Part shown: piece after piece, positions 35,988-47,310 of the stretch
How positions within the stretch are numbered: position 1 is the stretch's first letter
Layout: the number at the start of each line of letters is the position of its first letter
DNA from: Stictocephala bisonia
Taxonomy: Eukaryota > Arthropoda > Insecta > Hemiptera > Membracidae
Assembly (NCBI GenBank): GCA_035578905.1
Contig: JAQJVL010000003.1
Location: 10,359,743-10,423,742 of the forward strand
Length of the DNA: 64,000 nucleotides
Direction of reading: 5' to 3'
The notes under the pieces: model-generated
The model's input: only the letters and a program-made list of their open reading frames with translations
Database searches by the model: none
Told to the model about the DNA's origin: nothing
Made by a program: the position numbers and the translations under genes

Positions 35988-37548
35988 TCACAATGTAATA
36001 GAAATTGTTTCTAAAATATAAATGTTATAAACAGTTAATATGTTAAGTTCCGTAAACTTAAACCTCACCGAATTTTTACGCTTTAAATTTAGCATTACTC
36101 TAATAGCTTTTTTTTGAAGCTTTAGGATTTTATCCATATTAGCTTTTTTAGTGGTCCCATATATACAAATTCCATAGTAAAAATGTGACTGTATTAAGAA
36201 GTATATGCTTTTCAAAGTTTACAAACTACTTATATTGGACATTTTTCTCATAGCATACAGACCAGCTCTCATTCGCCCTAGAACCGCTTCCACATGCAAG
36301 TCCCAACCCAAGTTCTGATCAATTATTAAACCAAGAAATTTTGAGTGGCTGGTAAAACTAAGCTTATGATCCTTTATATAAATATTTGGTTCAACATTTA
36401 GATTTGATTGTTTGGTTTTGAACAGCATTAAATTAGTTTTAACTGGATTTAGCAACAAATTTCTACCATTAAAAAAAGTGTTCAGAATATTTAAAGTGTT
36501 ATTTGAATATTTTTCTATGCTTTTTATACTTGAGTCTGAAACTATTAGATTAGTGTCATCAGCATATAAACAAAACTTACTATGATTATTGGTGGTTATA
36601 TCTGGTAGGCCAGTAATGTAGCAAATGAAATGTAGCGGACCCAGAATAGAGCCCTGAGGTACACCATAACGAATGGGTTGAAGTTTAGAGGAATATTGTT
36701 TAACAAAATTCCCATATTTACGTGAAAGTTGAACATATTGCTGACGATTACTCAAATATGAATGAAACCACCTATATTCTTTATTTTGTATTCCAAATCT
36801 ATGTAATATATCTAACAGTTAATCGTGTACAACACTGTCAAATGCACGTGTGAGATCCATAAAAATTCCTACTGGGCTTCTGCCCCTATCGATTTCATTA
36901 ATTATGTTTTGAACAAAGTCAATTACTGCAGTAACTGTTGACTTTCCCTGTCGAAAACCATGCTGCTGTTTATCCAAAAAATCATTTTTATCCAAGTAGT
37001 TAAATAGCTGCTCATAAACAACTTTTTCGTAGATTTTAGATATTGAGTTTAAGAGAGACACTGGTCTGTAACTATCTGGTACTGTTGCGTCTCCCTTTTT
37101 ATAGATTGGGACTACTTTTGCTACTTTTAGTTGATTAGGAAATAGACCAGGACACCATAGAAGAATTAATGAGATGTACAAGGGGTTGTGTAATGTATTT
37201 ATTAACCCTTTTAAAGACAGTGATAGGAACTTCATCGATCCCAGTAGAAAATTTATCTTGAAAAGAGGAAATTACTCTATCAATTTTCTTTGCATCCACC
37301 TGCTCAAAGTGAAACTTTTTATTAACAATATTACTAACAGAAGGTTTGTAAACAACATTTTTCTTTGATTTTTGTTGTAAAATATTTGGTATGATTAGTT
37401 TTTCAACTGTGGTTGTAAAAAAATTGTTAAAAATGCTGCAAACCCTCATAGGATCCCCAATCAACCTTCCATTACTAACCAAAGAAATACCCCTTATTTT
37501 ATCACTTCCATTTGTTTCAGAATTAATTATATTCCATGTACTCTTCAT
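35988..37548 (-). pseudogene. LINE B reverse transcriptase, frame-broken
   Basis: Overlapping frames 37548-37135, 37235-36819, 36755-36219 and 36215-35988 together cover RT motifs 0-7. The palm has TRAFDSV, the GVPQGSILGPL box and catalytic YADD (about 36560). The thumb and tail follow (FLGLIIDQNLGWD, LIQSHFYYGICIYG). It copies element RNA at the target site. The frames are separated by single-base-type shifts and one in-frame stop. Confidence 0.8.
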
Positions 37549-38169
37549 TACGTTACTAGAGTTTTTTTTATTTTACTATCAAAAAATTCTTTTTTAGTTT
37601 TATCAATTTTATTTTTCAAAATTATCTTTTTATTTTTAACAATTTCTGCACATTTTAAGTTGCCTGATCTTGTCAAGCGTTGCAGAAAAACCAGTTCATT
37701 TTTATCTTTCTTAATTTTCATCTGTAATCCACTTCTTTTGCCTAGACTTCAATGTTACTTTTACTTTTGGAAAACTTACATTATAGTAATACATAAAAAT
37801 TTTATTAAAAACATCATATTTGTTCTCTACTAATACTCTACTATTTGAGCATAATAGACATCAGACCATGACTCCCTAGACAGGTATTTAAAAAAAGTTT
37901 CAAAATTACTCTTATCAAATTTCCTCACTTCTTTTATGGCAGTTTTATCATTAAATATTTTCCCCCTGGTGCATGGGAATATGCATTATCTGTCCATCAT
38001 GGTCAGATATTGCTGTTATTACTCCTTCTACTTTTATATTATTTTTATTTAAATTTGTTAAGAAGTTATCGATTCAGGATTTTGAGGTATCAGTTACCCT
38101 GGTTGGAAAGTCAACAGCATAGTACATACCATATTCCCTTAAGATATGTTTAAAAGATTTTACAATCTG

Positions 38170-38760
38170 ATCATCGTCTAACACATTTATATTTATATCT
38201 CCTGCTATGATAATTTTTTATATTTCCTATTTAAGATTTCCAAAAGTTGGTCTAATTTTTCCAAAAAGAGTTTAGTTCGGCAACGCTTTGGAGAACGATA
38301 CAGGCAAACGAGCAAAAGTGATAAGTTATTGTTAAGGATCTCTGAGACACAGCATTCAAATATTTTTTCAGCTGATAAAGCCTCTACAGCAGGTATCACT
38401 ACCTTTTTGCAGCTAATTTGGTCCCTTACTAGTATCATTACTCCCCCTCGAATTGCTTTTTTTCGGCAAAAATAGGACGATAGTTTAAATCCCTTAATAT
38501 TAAGTCTGGATAGTTCATTTTCATTCAAGCTGTGTTCACAGAGTGCTATTATGTCAGGCTTTAATTCATCTAAAGTAATTTCTAATAGATCTTCCCTTGT
38601 TGGAAGGTATTGAATATTCTGGTGGTATAACATTAGGATTTGATTTGGCCGTAAAACGTTTTTCTCCCCCCTCCCCCCCATGATCTGATGTCTTTACATT
38701 CACTATTGTTTTAACATTTTGAGTGGTAGACATTATTACTTGAGAAGGAGCCAAGGCCAT
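38170..38760 (-). pseudogene. LINE B endonuclease domain
   Basis: APE-like endonuclease N-terminus. An N-type box HQNIQYLPTR lies near 38600, the catalytic-Glu box CEHSLNENE near 38530, GGVMILVRD near 38430 and AGDININ at about 38190 in a shifted frame. This domain nicks target DNA to prime reverse transcription. It is truncated or frame-shifted after 38205. Confidence 0.7.
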
Positions 38761-38964
38761 GCTTGTGAGTTTAAAGAGTTATTACAGTTATTATTATCGT
38801 GACTTGACAATTGCAATGAAGACTCCTCAACCAGTGCTGGTGAACATGACACACAACTGACCAAGTTGATTTCACTATCACTACAGTGAGTGGATTGTAG
38901 GTCCCGCTTGCCTGGACTCTCGCCTTCTTCTCCAGATACCTGTTGCAGTTGTAGGGGTAGGGGA

Positions 38965-39142
38965 ATGACTTGGGTTTTATTTTCATTCAGTTTCAATCCA
39001 TGGCGGAGGGCCCAAGAGCTAATAGCTTGTGTGTCGGAGTTCATAAGAAATACACATCTGACCAAGTCAGTGATTGAAAAGTGGTGATAAATCTGCAAAT
39101 CATCTGCGCACAAGTGAAATTTAGAGTTTAAAATTACATTAA
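38965..39142 (-). mobile_element. LINE A, RT catalytic segment
   Basis: This short middle piece of LINE A contains CADDLQIYHHF and SSWALRHGLKLNENKTQV, the palm catalytic box and following helix. It continues leftwards beyond LINE B and rightwards at 44094, where the frame resumes with SLYINDI. The two junctions show this is one element interrupted twice. Confidence 0.8.
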
Positions 39143-39753
39143 TTAATTTTGTTACTGTTATAACTAAGAGTCACTGTTATTCTATTTGAATGATTTATGT
39201 TGTTATTGTTTCAATCTATCTTGTCCTAGTCAGTTATACTTGTTGCTTCACTGTGTATATTATGTATTTTGCATTTATTGTCTAATTATCCATGTACTAT
39301 ACTAAAATTACATTTCATTGTACCTTCATATGATTTCAGTTTCTTAAAACGAGCCAATAGTTAATTTATTGTTAGTTGGCAACAGATATTAGATATTTTA
39401 TTGTTGTACTTCCGATTAGCATGTAGCACATTAAGAAATTGTATGAGTTGTTGTAAACCATAGCTGGCCCTGGTTGAAATTTCATTTACTTGTTTATATT
39501 CACTCAGTTGTAACTGGATACTATAACACGCATATCGTTGATATTTATTGGTATTAATGTTTGTATTTAATTTATTATGTTTGTATTTGTTTATTTTTGT
39601 ATTTAACTAATTTATTATTAATAGATATTAAGTTTCACATTATTTATTATTGAATATTGGCTTGATCATAATTGTTAAGAAATTATTTATTTAATGTTAC
39701 TAAATGATCCCTTGTGATGCAGGATGGCAAACAAAGCTTATTAAATTGTTTAA

Positions 39754-40314
39754 CTCTCGAACTGGCGGTCATATTTCTCTGTGGTGGCGGCCGTTTTTAG
39801 GCGTTTTGCAAGGGTTTTTTTTTAAAAAATCAATAAAAATATAAATATTATCCAAATGAGGTAATTGTACTACCATTGTATTCACTAAGACCCATATAAT
39901 ATTTATGTTTAGCAAGTAAAAGCCCCATATCCAAAAAAGGTTTTTTTTTACACTCAAATAAATTTTTTTTTTAGTTTCAGTTTATAAAGTGGGGAGACCA
40001 TGATGTAAACTCATAATAATAAAAAAGTGAGAACAAATCCAAGATAGCCAAAAGTTTCCAAATTTTGTCTAGTTTTCAAAAATATAATATTTATTAGGAT
40101 TACAACCATAAATGAAGCCTTCAGAATCATAAAACGTCACAAGCGCACAAAACGCAAATTTCAATTTATAGCACAACTATGTATACTAATAATAAATACA
40201 TAATGATGTGAAGAAAATGAATATGCTACTTACTTCTTATTTGGAGATACGATGTGAACCTTCAAGAAATGTGAAAAAAAAAACTTGAAACTGTTTATAT
40301 AGGCTATGAAAAAC

Positions 40315-40368
<54 letters not shown>

Positions 40369-40647
40369 TATTTACAAGCGGTGATCCATCATAGGTTTAG
40401 GATTACTCAAAGTCACTGGAGGCCAGTTTTTCTGGTTTTTTCATTGGTATTCCAAAGGCATCAAAGATACTAAAAATAAAGTTTGACTCTCGCTGTACAC
40501 GGTGATATGATATATAATGCAACTGAATAATATTTACCTAAAATTAAAGCGCTTGGAAAAAACGATGTTTTAAACGTCGATTTTCGACGATTGCCACTTC
40601 AAAAACAACTTTTGAACGTCGATAATCGATGTTTGCCAGTTTTAGGG
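39754..40647. mobile_element. piggyBac-like MITE
   Basis: It is flanked by TTAA (39750-39753 and 40648-40651). The inverted termini are CTCTCGAACTGGCGGTCA and, at the right end, TGTTTGCCAGTTTTAGGG. About 0.9 kb with no transposase. Near the right end, two CGTCGA(T)-type palindromic units recur (about 40575-40640). A (TA)n microsatellite sits at 40317-40366. Confidence 0.7.
40317..40366. repeat. (TA)n microsatellite
   Basis: About 25 TA units inside the MITE. Confidence 0.9.
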
Positions 40648-40849
40648 TTAAATATTTATTTTAAATGTAAGGCAAGTAATGTTATGTTAGGCACTAGTTA
40701 GTTAGTATAATATCCAATTAACGACTGGGCAGGTGTGCTTGCTGAGCGGAATGGAGTTGTTGAGTGAGGATGACCTTGAATATGTTAACTTTTGCCATGA
40801 ATTGAACACTTTCACAATACATACATTTTTTTAGGGAAATAAATATAAC

Positions 40850-41602
40850 GAGTGACAGTATAAGAGTATTTCACTGCAACATTAGGAGCATTAATAAAAA
40901 TGTTGAAGACTTAATTGTTAATCTCGATGCAATAGCAGTTCAGATGGACGTGATTATTTTGACGGAGTGTTGGTTGGGGGGAGGAGAGGAAGTGGCAACA
41001 CTGGAGGACTTTGACCTGGTAAAAACAATAACATACCGAAACCACAATGACGGAACCGTTGTTTACGTAAACAGACGATTATCTGCCACTGCCACTCTAA
41101 TTACACTAGGCGACGTTTACGGAATCAGTTTGGACTTTTGTCATTTAAATAAACAGTTTAACTTGTTGGCGTTCTACCGGACATTTGATAGTGATCCTTA
41201 TACTTTCTGTAATGAGTTAGAAAATTACTATAACAACATAGCAAACAATAAAATGTGTATTCTACTGGGAGACGCCAATATTGACTTGTTAAAATCCGAC
41301 ACTTTATCAGATAAATATTTAACTACTTTCAAGTGACTGGACTTGTGCAATGTGTTGACAAACCTACCAGAGTAACTGACCACAGCGTCTCATGTATAGA
41401 TCATATTTTTGTACGTTACAGTGATATGAGCGCTGTTAGGTCAGCTGTACTGCAGACTTCTATTACCGATCATTACTCTACAGCTTTGACCATTACTACT
41501 GGTGACATAGTTACGACTGACGCCACACCACGTGAATACATTGACAGCTCACTGCTAACGGACTCACTGGCTAATTCTGACTGGGGAGTGTTCAGATGTT
41601 AA
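40850..41602 (+). pseudogene. LINE C endonuclease
   Basis: APE-type endonuclease with its key boxes. FHCNIRSINKNVEDL is near 40870, the catalytic ILTECWLGGG near 40955, LLGDANIDLL at about 41268, CIDHIFVR near 41397 and a TSITDHYS C-terminal box near 41460. A frame change at about 41333 (TGA) and another after 41602 break it. The conserved catalytic positions are otherwise present. The family is Jockey/CR1-like. Confidence 0.8.
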
Positions 41603-41663
41603 TCTTAGCACTTCCAAATTTAAGATTATAGTTGATAACTCAATTAGGAATGCAAAAAAAACT

Positions 41664-43764
41664 ATGAAAAGTAACACCAGGTTTAAAAAGCTCAAACCAT
41701 GGATTTCATCCAATCTAATTCATTCAATCCGGGTAAGAGATAAGTTGAGTAAATCAGAAAAAAAACAATCCTTTAACAGGAATTTAAGACATCAGTATTA
41801 TGAACACAGAAAATTAGTAAGTAATTCTATAAAACGAGCTAAAAGTGACTATTTCAGATCAAAGTTAGATCTGTCAGGCAAAAATCCAAGGCTGTTTTGG
41901 GGAGTAATCAATGAGCTGGCTCCCGTTTTTTGTTCGTACTCTTCCCAGAGTACGAACAAAAAATCCCTTTCCTATTGCTAAATTTTCTTCAAATACTCTT
42001 TTCGCTGGTCCTGAACTTTCCAAACATGTAGCTGACCACTTCAACTCATTCTTTTCGATAGTTGGGCACAACTTGGCTCTTGCGATTAACTCAGGAGGGG
42101 ACCCAGTCGTGGATGATGCCAATTACAAAACAAATACTACATTTTCGTTGCACACAGTTACAGAACCCGATGTAATAAATTATGTCACTGCCCTGCGAGG
42201 CGGGTCCGCTCCGGACTTTGATGGGGTTTCATCACGTATGTTAAAAGAAAATATTCATATTATCTCTAAGCCCCTAGTCCATCTAATCAACTTAAGTTTG
42301 AGTTATGGCATTTTCCCGAGCAATTTTAAATTGGCTAAGGTCTGTCCGCTCTTTAAGGCTAACGATTATCTAGATTACAATAATTATCGTCCTATCTCGA
42401 TGTTAAGTGTTTTCTCTAAGATACTTGAGAGAATAGTCAAGGATCAATTAATGTTTTTCTTACAGAGTAATGATGTCCTGTGTGAGTGTCAGTACGGATT
42501 CCGACAGGATAAAAACATATCTGATGCCCTTTTTGATGTTAATAAAGAAATATACAATGCAATATCCAATAATAACAATGCCATGCTAATTTTTTTAGAT
42601 TTAAAAAAGGCTTTTGACTCTGTTGACAGAGAAAAGTTGCTCGGAAAATTGGAAAAAACTGGAGTAAGGGGCAACGCTCATGCGTGGTTTAAAAGCTATC
42701 TTTCAGACAGAACACAGTATGTGTCTATTGTTGGAGTAGACAGTGATCCTTTGCCCGTGGATTATGGGGTAATCCAGGGAAGTACGCTGGGCCCCATTCT
42801 GTTTTTAATTTACATTAATAACATGTCAAAAATAAATTTACATGCCAAATTGTTTTTGTTTGCGGAGGACGATGCTCTAGTATTCCTCCAAGGAAACGAC
42901 TGGCAAAGTGTGCGCACAAGAGCTCTGAGAGATCTCATGAAATTGAAAAAATGGCTTGATCAAAACTTGCTTTCCCTGAATATTTCTAAAACGAAATTCA
43001 TGCCAATATGCCTCAGTAAAAATTCAAACTATCAACTTCAAGACCTCATTATTCATAATTATGGGAACTATCTTAATAATTCTTGTGATTGTAATAGCAT
43101 AGAAAAGGTAACATATTATAAATATCTGGGGGTGACTTTCGATTACAGAATGAAATGGGATAGGCACATAGAAACACTAAAAAATAAAATTCGGAAGTAT
43201 GGGTTTGCCTTCAAACAATTAAATGAAGTATTAAATGAACGGGAATTAAAACAAGTTTATTATGCATATGTTCAGTCTCTTCTTTCATTCGGTATTATTG
43301 CGTGGGGAGGAGCGTTTAGTACTCTGTTGCAACCTCTCAATATAACCCAAAAAACTATCCTAAAAATTGCTTTCAAAAAATGCGTACGGTTTCCTACTGA
43401 TGCTCTATTTAAGGAAACATCTATATTCACTATCAGACAGTTATATGTAAAGTCACTTTTAAACCATATTTATAAACACTTTAGCGCCATTTTCTCACAA
43501 GTACCTCATTCTCACAATACACGTTACTCACAAAATACAGGAATAGCTTCCATACAACTAAGTAGAGCAGTGCTAAAAACAAATCCATTTTACAAGTCCC
43601 ACTTAATATATAGAAATGTTGTGCAATTATTCCCCAACAATACAGTATTTGCAAAGAACTCTATTACGGCATTTAAAAATAAAATAAAAGAGTTATTGCT
43701 TGATATGGACATAGAAGCTATTGAACGCCTTATCTCGTCTGAGTACGGAGGGACTCGACCTTGA
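41664..43764 (+). pseudogene. LINE C reverse transcriptase (catalytic FADD read as FAED)
   Basis: Frames 41664-41981 and 41911-43764 (617 aa) encode the linker, full RT and C-terminal region. Landmarks are VCPLFKANDYLDYNNYRPIS, ECQYGFRQ, LDLKKAFDSVD, GVIQGSTLGPILF, then LFAEDDALVF and YKYLGVTFDYRMKWDRHIE. The catalytic box has Glu for the first Asp of the usual (Y/F)ADD, which should abolish polymerisation. A 38-nt hairpin at 41926-41963 coincides with the frame change between the two ORFs. The 3' UTR runs to the TTTGATT tail at about 44093. Confidence 0.85.
41926..41963. repeat. Perfect 17-bp hairpin inside LINE C coding region
   Basis: TTTTTTGTTCGTACTCT (41926-41942) and AGAGTACGAACAAAAAA (41947-41963) are exact inverted copies with a TCCC loop. 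It lies in the linker coding region between LINE C frames. Confidence 0.9.
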
Positions 43765-44093
43765 TAATGGGCCTCTGTTCTCGCCCGGCTGACCTTCTGT
43801 TATCAGTCGCTCCATCTGTCATTTTGTTGCTGTCATTCGTAGTCCATAGTTCAATGTTTAAAGAAATCATTGTGTTGTTAATTCTGGCAAGTTGATAGGT
43901 GGGTGAAAACCTACCCATTACAAATCTTACGACAATAAATTGTATACAACTCGGGCCTGCGCACAGGCAGACTTGCCCATGCAGGCTCATTTCCCATAAA
44001 TAATTGTATAGATGTAAGTACTAATTATTAATTATCTTGTATTTATTGTAAAAAAAAGGTGTTGTAATATTGGGAATAAACTTTGATTTGATT

Positions 44094-46225
44094 ATGTCAT
44101 TGATATAAAGAGAGAAGAAAAGTGGCTCTAGTAACAGATCTCCAGTGTGAAGCACCATTACCAGCTTTCACACACTGTCTACGGTCAGATAGATATGACC
44201 TCACCCAGTCAACACAACTACAAGAAAATCCACTCCTCTTCAACTTAAGTAAGAGAAGAGAGTGAACAACGCAGTCGAAGGCCTTAGAAAAATCAAATAA
44301 AGTTAAGAGTGTCAATTGCCTACTGTCCATGGCACGACGAATATCGTCAGTTATTTTTAGAAGTGCAGATGTGGTACTGTGTTGTGGTCTGAATCCAGAT
44401 TGAAAATTGGACAGGATATTGTTACGTTCTATAAATGATAATAGCTGCTCATGTACTACTCTTTCAAGGCACTTGGACAATGCTGGGAGGATACTAATAG
44501 GTCTGAAATCAGAAGGTGACAGGGGAGAGGAGCATTTATGAAGTGGGCGTACAATAGCACTTTTCCAAATGTTTGGAAAAGTGGAAGACATGAGAGACCT
44601 ATTAAAAATCAATGTAATTATTGGGAGTGTTACAGGCAAAGTATCTTTGATAAATTTAATAGGAATATTATCGGACCCGACTGCATTACTTGTAGTTCTC
44701 ATGACTGCTCTACACACACCAGCCTCCGTTATAGATGAAAAGGAAAACTGCTCCTCAAAATGAGGTAAGGGCAATCTATGAAGTTGATTGATATAAGCAG
44801 GAACTTCTGACTGATCCACTGGTATATTTACAAAATAATCATTGATGGTATTGAGATCGATGTTGATAGATTTTTCAACTATGGGTTTACCGAGTCCCAT
44901 TTCTTTGACTTTGGACCATAATTTTCTAGATGATTGGTAGAGACCAGAAAAAGATCTATAGTAGTACCTAGCTTTTGCATTACGTATTTGTTGTTGAATA
45001 CTATTTCTAAGAGTTTATAGGATAGCCATCGTTTGAGCGTTTCGCTCTTGTAAATGATAGATCTCTTGCTTTTTGAAGGCGTCGAATATCATCAGTAAGC
45101 CAAGGAGCAGGCTTCTTTGTAACTCTTTTCGTAATCAAAGGAGCATGCTTGTCATACAAGGTAATTAAAATGTTATTAAATGCCTGTACCATGGTAACAA
45201 CGTCAGGGGGAAAAAGTACATCGTCCCAGTGAGTTACATGCAAATTCAAAAGAAATTCTTCAAAATCTATGGCTTTATAATTTCTATGTTGAATATATTT
45301 GGGTTGTGATTTAGGAGGCTGAAGTTTTTAGGCACAGAAGATGAGATCATGCTTAGATAGGCCAGGAGCAGGGAGTTGTCCATGGTGTGCGAGATGGGTG
45401 AGATCGTTAACGGCAATAATATCCAACCAGGTATCACCAGTCACAGTGTGGTGGGTGGGCTGAAGTGGTAGTAATTTCATGTCACAGGAGTCAAACATAG
45501 TTGTCAAAAATGTTTCGTTGTAAGTAATTTGACCCACCAAATCGATATTGAAGTCTCCCATGACAATTACATGCCTGTACCTAGCCATAAGGTTGAGAAG
45601 AATATGTTCAAAATCAGCTACGTATCCTGGATTTGGTGCCCGGTAACAAACACCAACTAAAACGTGTATTCCATTTAGATTAACATCAATAAACAAAAAC
45701 TCAGCTCTTCCTGGAATTGAAGTGTTTGAAGAAAATATAATTTTACAAGGGAGGTGAGACTTGATGTAAATGGCTACACCACCACCTCTTTGTGAAGGTG
45801 GTAATTTCTAAATAAATTATAACCAAATAGTTCAACACATTTCTCACTATGCGAGGGCTTAAGCCAAGTCTCAGATATTAATATGATATCAAAAAGAGAC
45901 GATTGAAATATTGTCATGAATTCGTCAATATGACAGAAGAAGGATTGTGCATTAACGTGAGCTGCCTTGAGAGTATTCGAAAAAGGGGCGAGAGTTTGGC
46001 AGAAAAGTTGAGGCAGGGGGTGCGAGTGTGTCTGCAGGGCGGGAGGAGCGTCAGGTATCACGGCGAGCGAGCGAGACACCACGGGCACAACGCGACCGGC
46101 AGCGGACGGCATAACAGTATGGAGGAACCATTCACACTATTCATACTACAATCATACCAACAATCACACCATGACAACAAAACTAAAAGATACTTAAACA
46201 TATTAAATATGGATATATAATAGGC
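44094..46225 (-). mobile_element. LINE A, 5' part (endonuclease and RT start)
   Basis: The endonuclease spans 46112-45774 and 45696-45328 (AAHVNAQSFFCHIDEF, ISETWLKPSHSE, GVCYRAPNPGYVADF, VMGDFNIDL, GLSKHDLIF). A linker follows at 45249-45007 and the first half of the reverse transcriptase at 44900-44097 (VRPLHK...FRPISILPALSK, SGFRPQHSTT, DFSKAFDCV, ending SLYINDI). The protein then resumes at 39142. Frame breaks separate the blocks. It is Jockey/CR1-like. This is the oldest layer of the nest, since both other LINEs interrupt it. Confidence 0.82.
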
Positions 46226-46825
46226 CTACATTTCCTAGATCGGCTCTGAGTCAACAAAAACATAGGTAATTAAAGTTGGTTTGACTTCAAGTTGAAAATA
46301 AATGAATGTAATAGAACTATATACAATTATGATTATGAATTTATTTTAAAATAACAATAAAAAAGTGTAAAAAGACACAAAATGCTCAACATTAATGCAC
46401 AAGTACAGGTTTCATACATTATACTGAAATTGGCCTACGCTTTAATAAACAGTTAATAGGGGGCGGGGAAATAATAATAATAAATAAATAAATAAAAATT
46501 CTCTAACTTACTATTCTAAACCATATACACACAAATTCACACCATCAATACATCCTAACAACAACAATGCAAGAAAACGTACTAACAAAGTAATTTTAGC
46601 TATATAATGGGTTGCAGTTATGAATAGTTTTTTCTCTCTTTTATGTGATGTTGATGTCCACTGATTGAATGTGGCTACAATAATTGTGCTAATATGCTGT
46701 TGAAGGTGGAACATTATGATGGTAATAATTTGCCGTTAAATATATACAATTAATAATAATATAATAATAATAAAGAAAACTTTGTAAAAGTAAAAATAAT
46801 AATAAATCAATGATTTATTATTATT
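46226..46825. other. AT-rich spacer
   Basis: Contains short AAT/TAATA simple repeats near 46470-46495 and 46750-46800. No promoter or gene is clearly visible. It lies directly upstream of the PWWP frame. Confidence 0.4.
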
Positions 46826-47137
46826 TTGAATCAGATGACAGTGATTCAACTTTTATGTGGATATACAAAACTAATAGGTGGTAATACCTTACATTTAAAC
46901 TACACTATGACAATAAAGAAAAGTAAATTCGCTGTAGGTGATAAAGTATTTGGAAAAATAAAGGGGTACCCAAACTGGCCAGCTAAAATTGATTGTATCG
47001 AAGCTTTTGGTGCAAAACTTGTTAAATACAAGGTGACATTTTATGAAACAGGAGAAACTGCAATTTTAAAGGAAGGAGACATATGTAATTATAATGAAAA
47101 CAAGGCATTATATGGTAAATTAAAAACTAAAAAATAA
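46826..47137 (+). CDS. PWWP-domain segment of a PWWP-Ulp1-SGNH unit
   Basis: The 103-residue frame contains a PWWP domain: FAVGDKVFGKIKGYPNWPAKI, with the PNWP motif at residues 49-52, followed by β-barrel-like YKVTFYETGE and a LYGKLKTKK end. PWWP domains bind methylated-histone nucleosomes and DNA. Met28 (46907) is the more natural start, directly before the domain. After the TAA, the +1 frame continues with RFNEAIKQIEMSF, so the stop is probably a frameshift inside one longer protein that leads into the protease frame at 47311. It is either a retrotransposon accessory ORF or a captured host gene. Confidence 0.65.
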   Translation: MNQMTVIQLLCGYTKLIGGNTLHLNYTMTIKKSKFAVGDKVFGKIKGYPNWPAKIDCIEAFGAKLVKYKVTFYETGETAILKEGDICNYNENKALYGKLKTKK

Positions 47138-47310
47138 ACGTTTTAATGAGGCAATTAAACAAATAGAAATGAGTTTTAATAGGTACAATCCCCAATGGGT
47201 AAAACATCCTTGATAAATGAAGGTAAAAATAATAAAAATGCTGGAGACCAGTATTTATAAATAGTCTTGAAAAACAATGTAATGCTTCAACAAACAACGG
47301 TAACTATCGT

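Larger units (their letters stand above)
35536..38964 (-). mobile_element. LINE B inserted in LINE A
   Basis: This non-LTR retrotransposon (about 3.4 kb) is inserted in the LINE A reverse-transcriptase gene. ATGA flanks both sides (35532-35535 and 38965-38968), a short target duplication. Its 3' end is a short ATTGAA-type tail. The endonuclease lies at 38681 to about 38170 (HQNIQYL, CEHSLNENEL, GGVMILVRD, AGDININ). The reverse transcriptase lies at 37548-35988 (VPIYKKGD..YRPVSLL, HGFRQGKS, TRAFDSV, GVPQGSILGPL, YADDTNLIV). Several frame breaks make it non-autonomous as given. It is Jockey/CR1-like; the clade is not resolved. Confidence 0.8.
39143..44093 (+). mobile_element. Insertion block carrying LINE C
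   Basis: This 4.95-kb block splits LINE A between its LYINDI and ADDLQIY segments. The right boundary is LINE C's 3' tail (TTTGATTTGATT, about 44081-44093). The left part (39143-39750) is non-coding and AT-rich. It could be LINE C 5' UTR or a separate older insertion. A piggyBac-like MITE lies within it. Confidence 0.65.
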
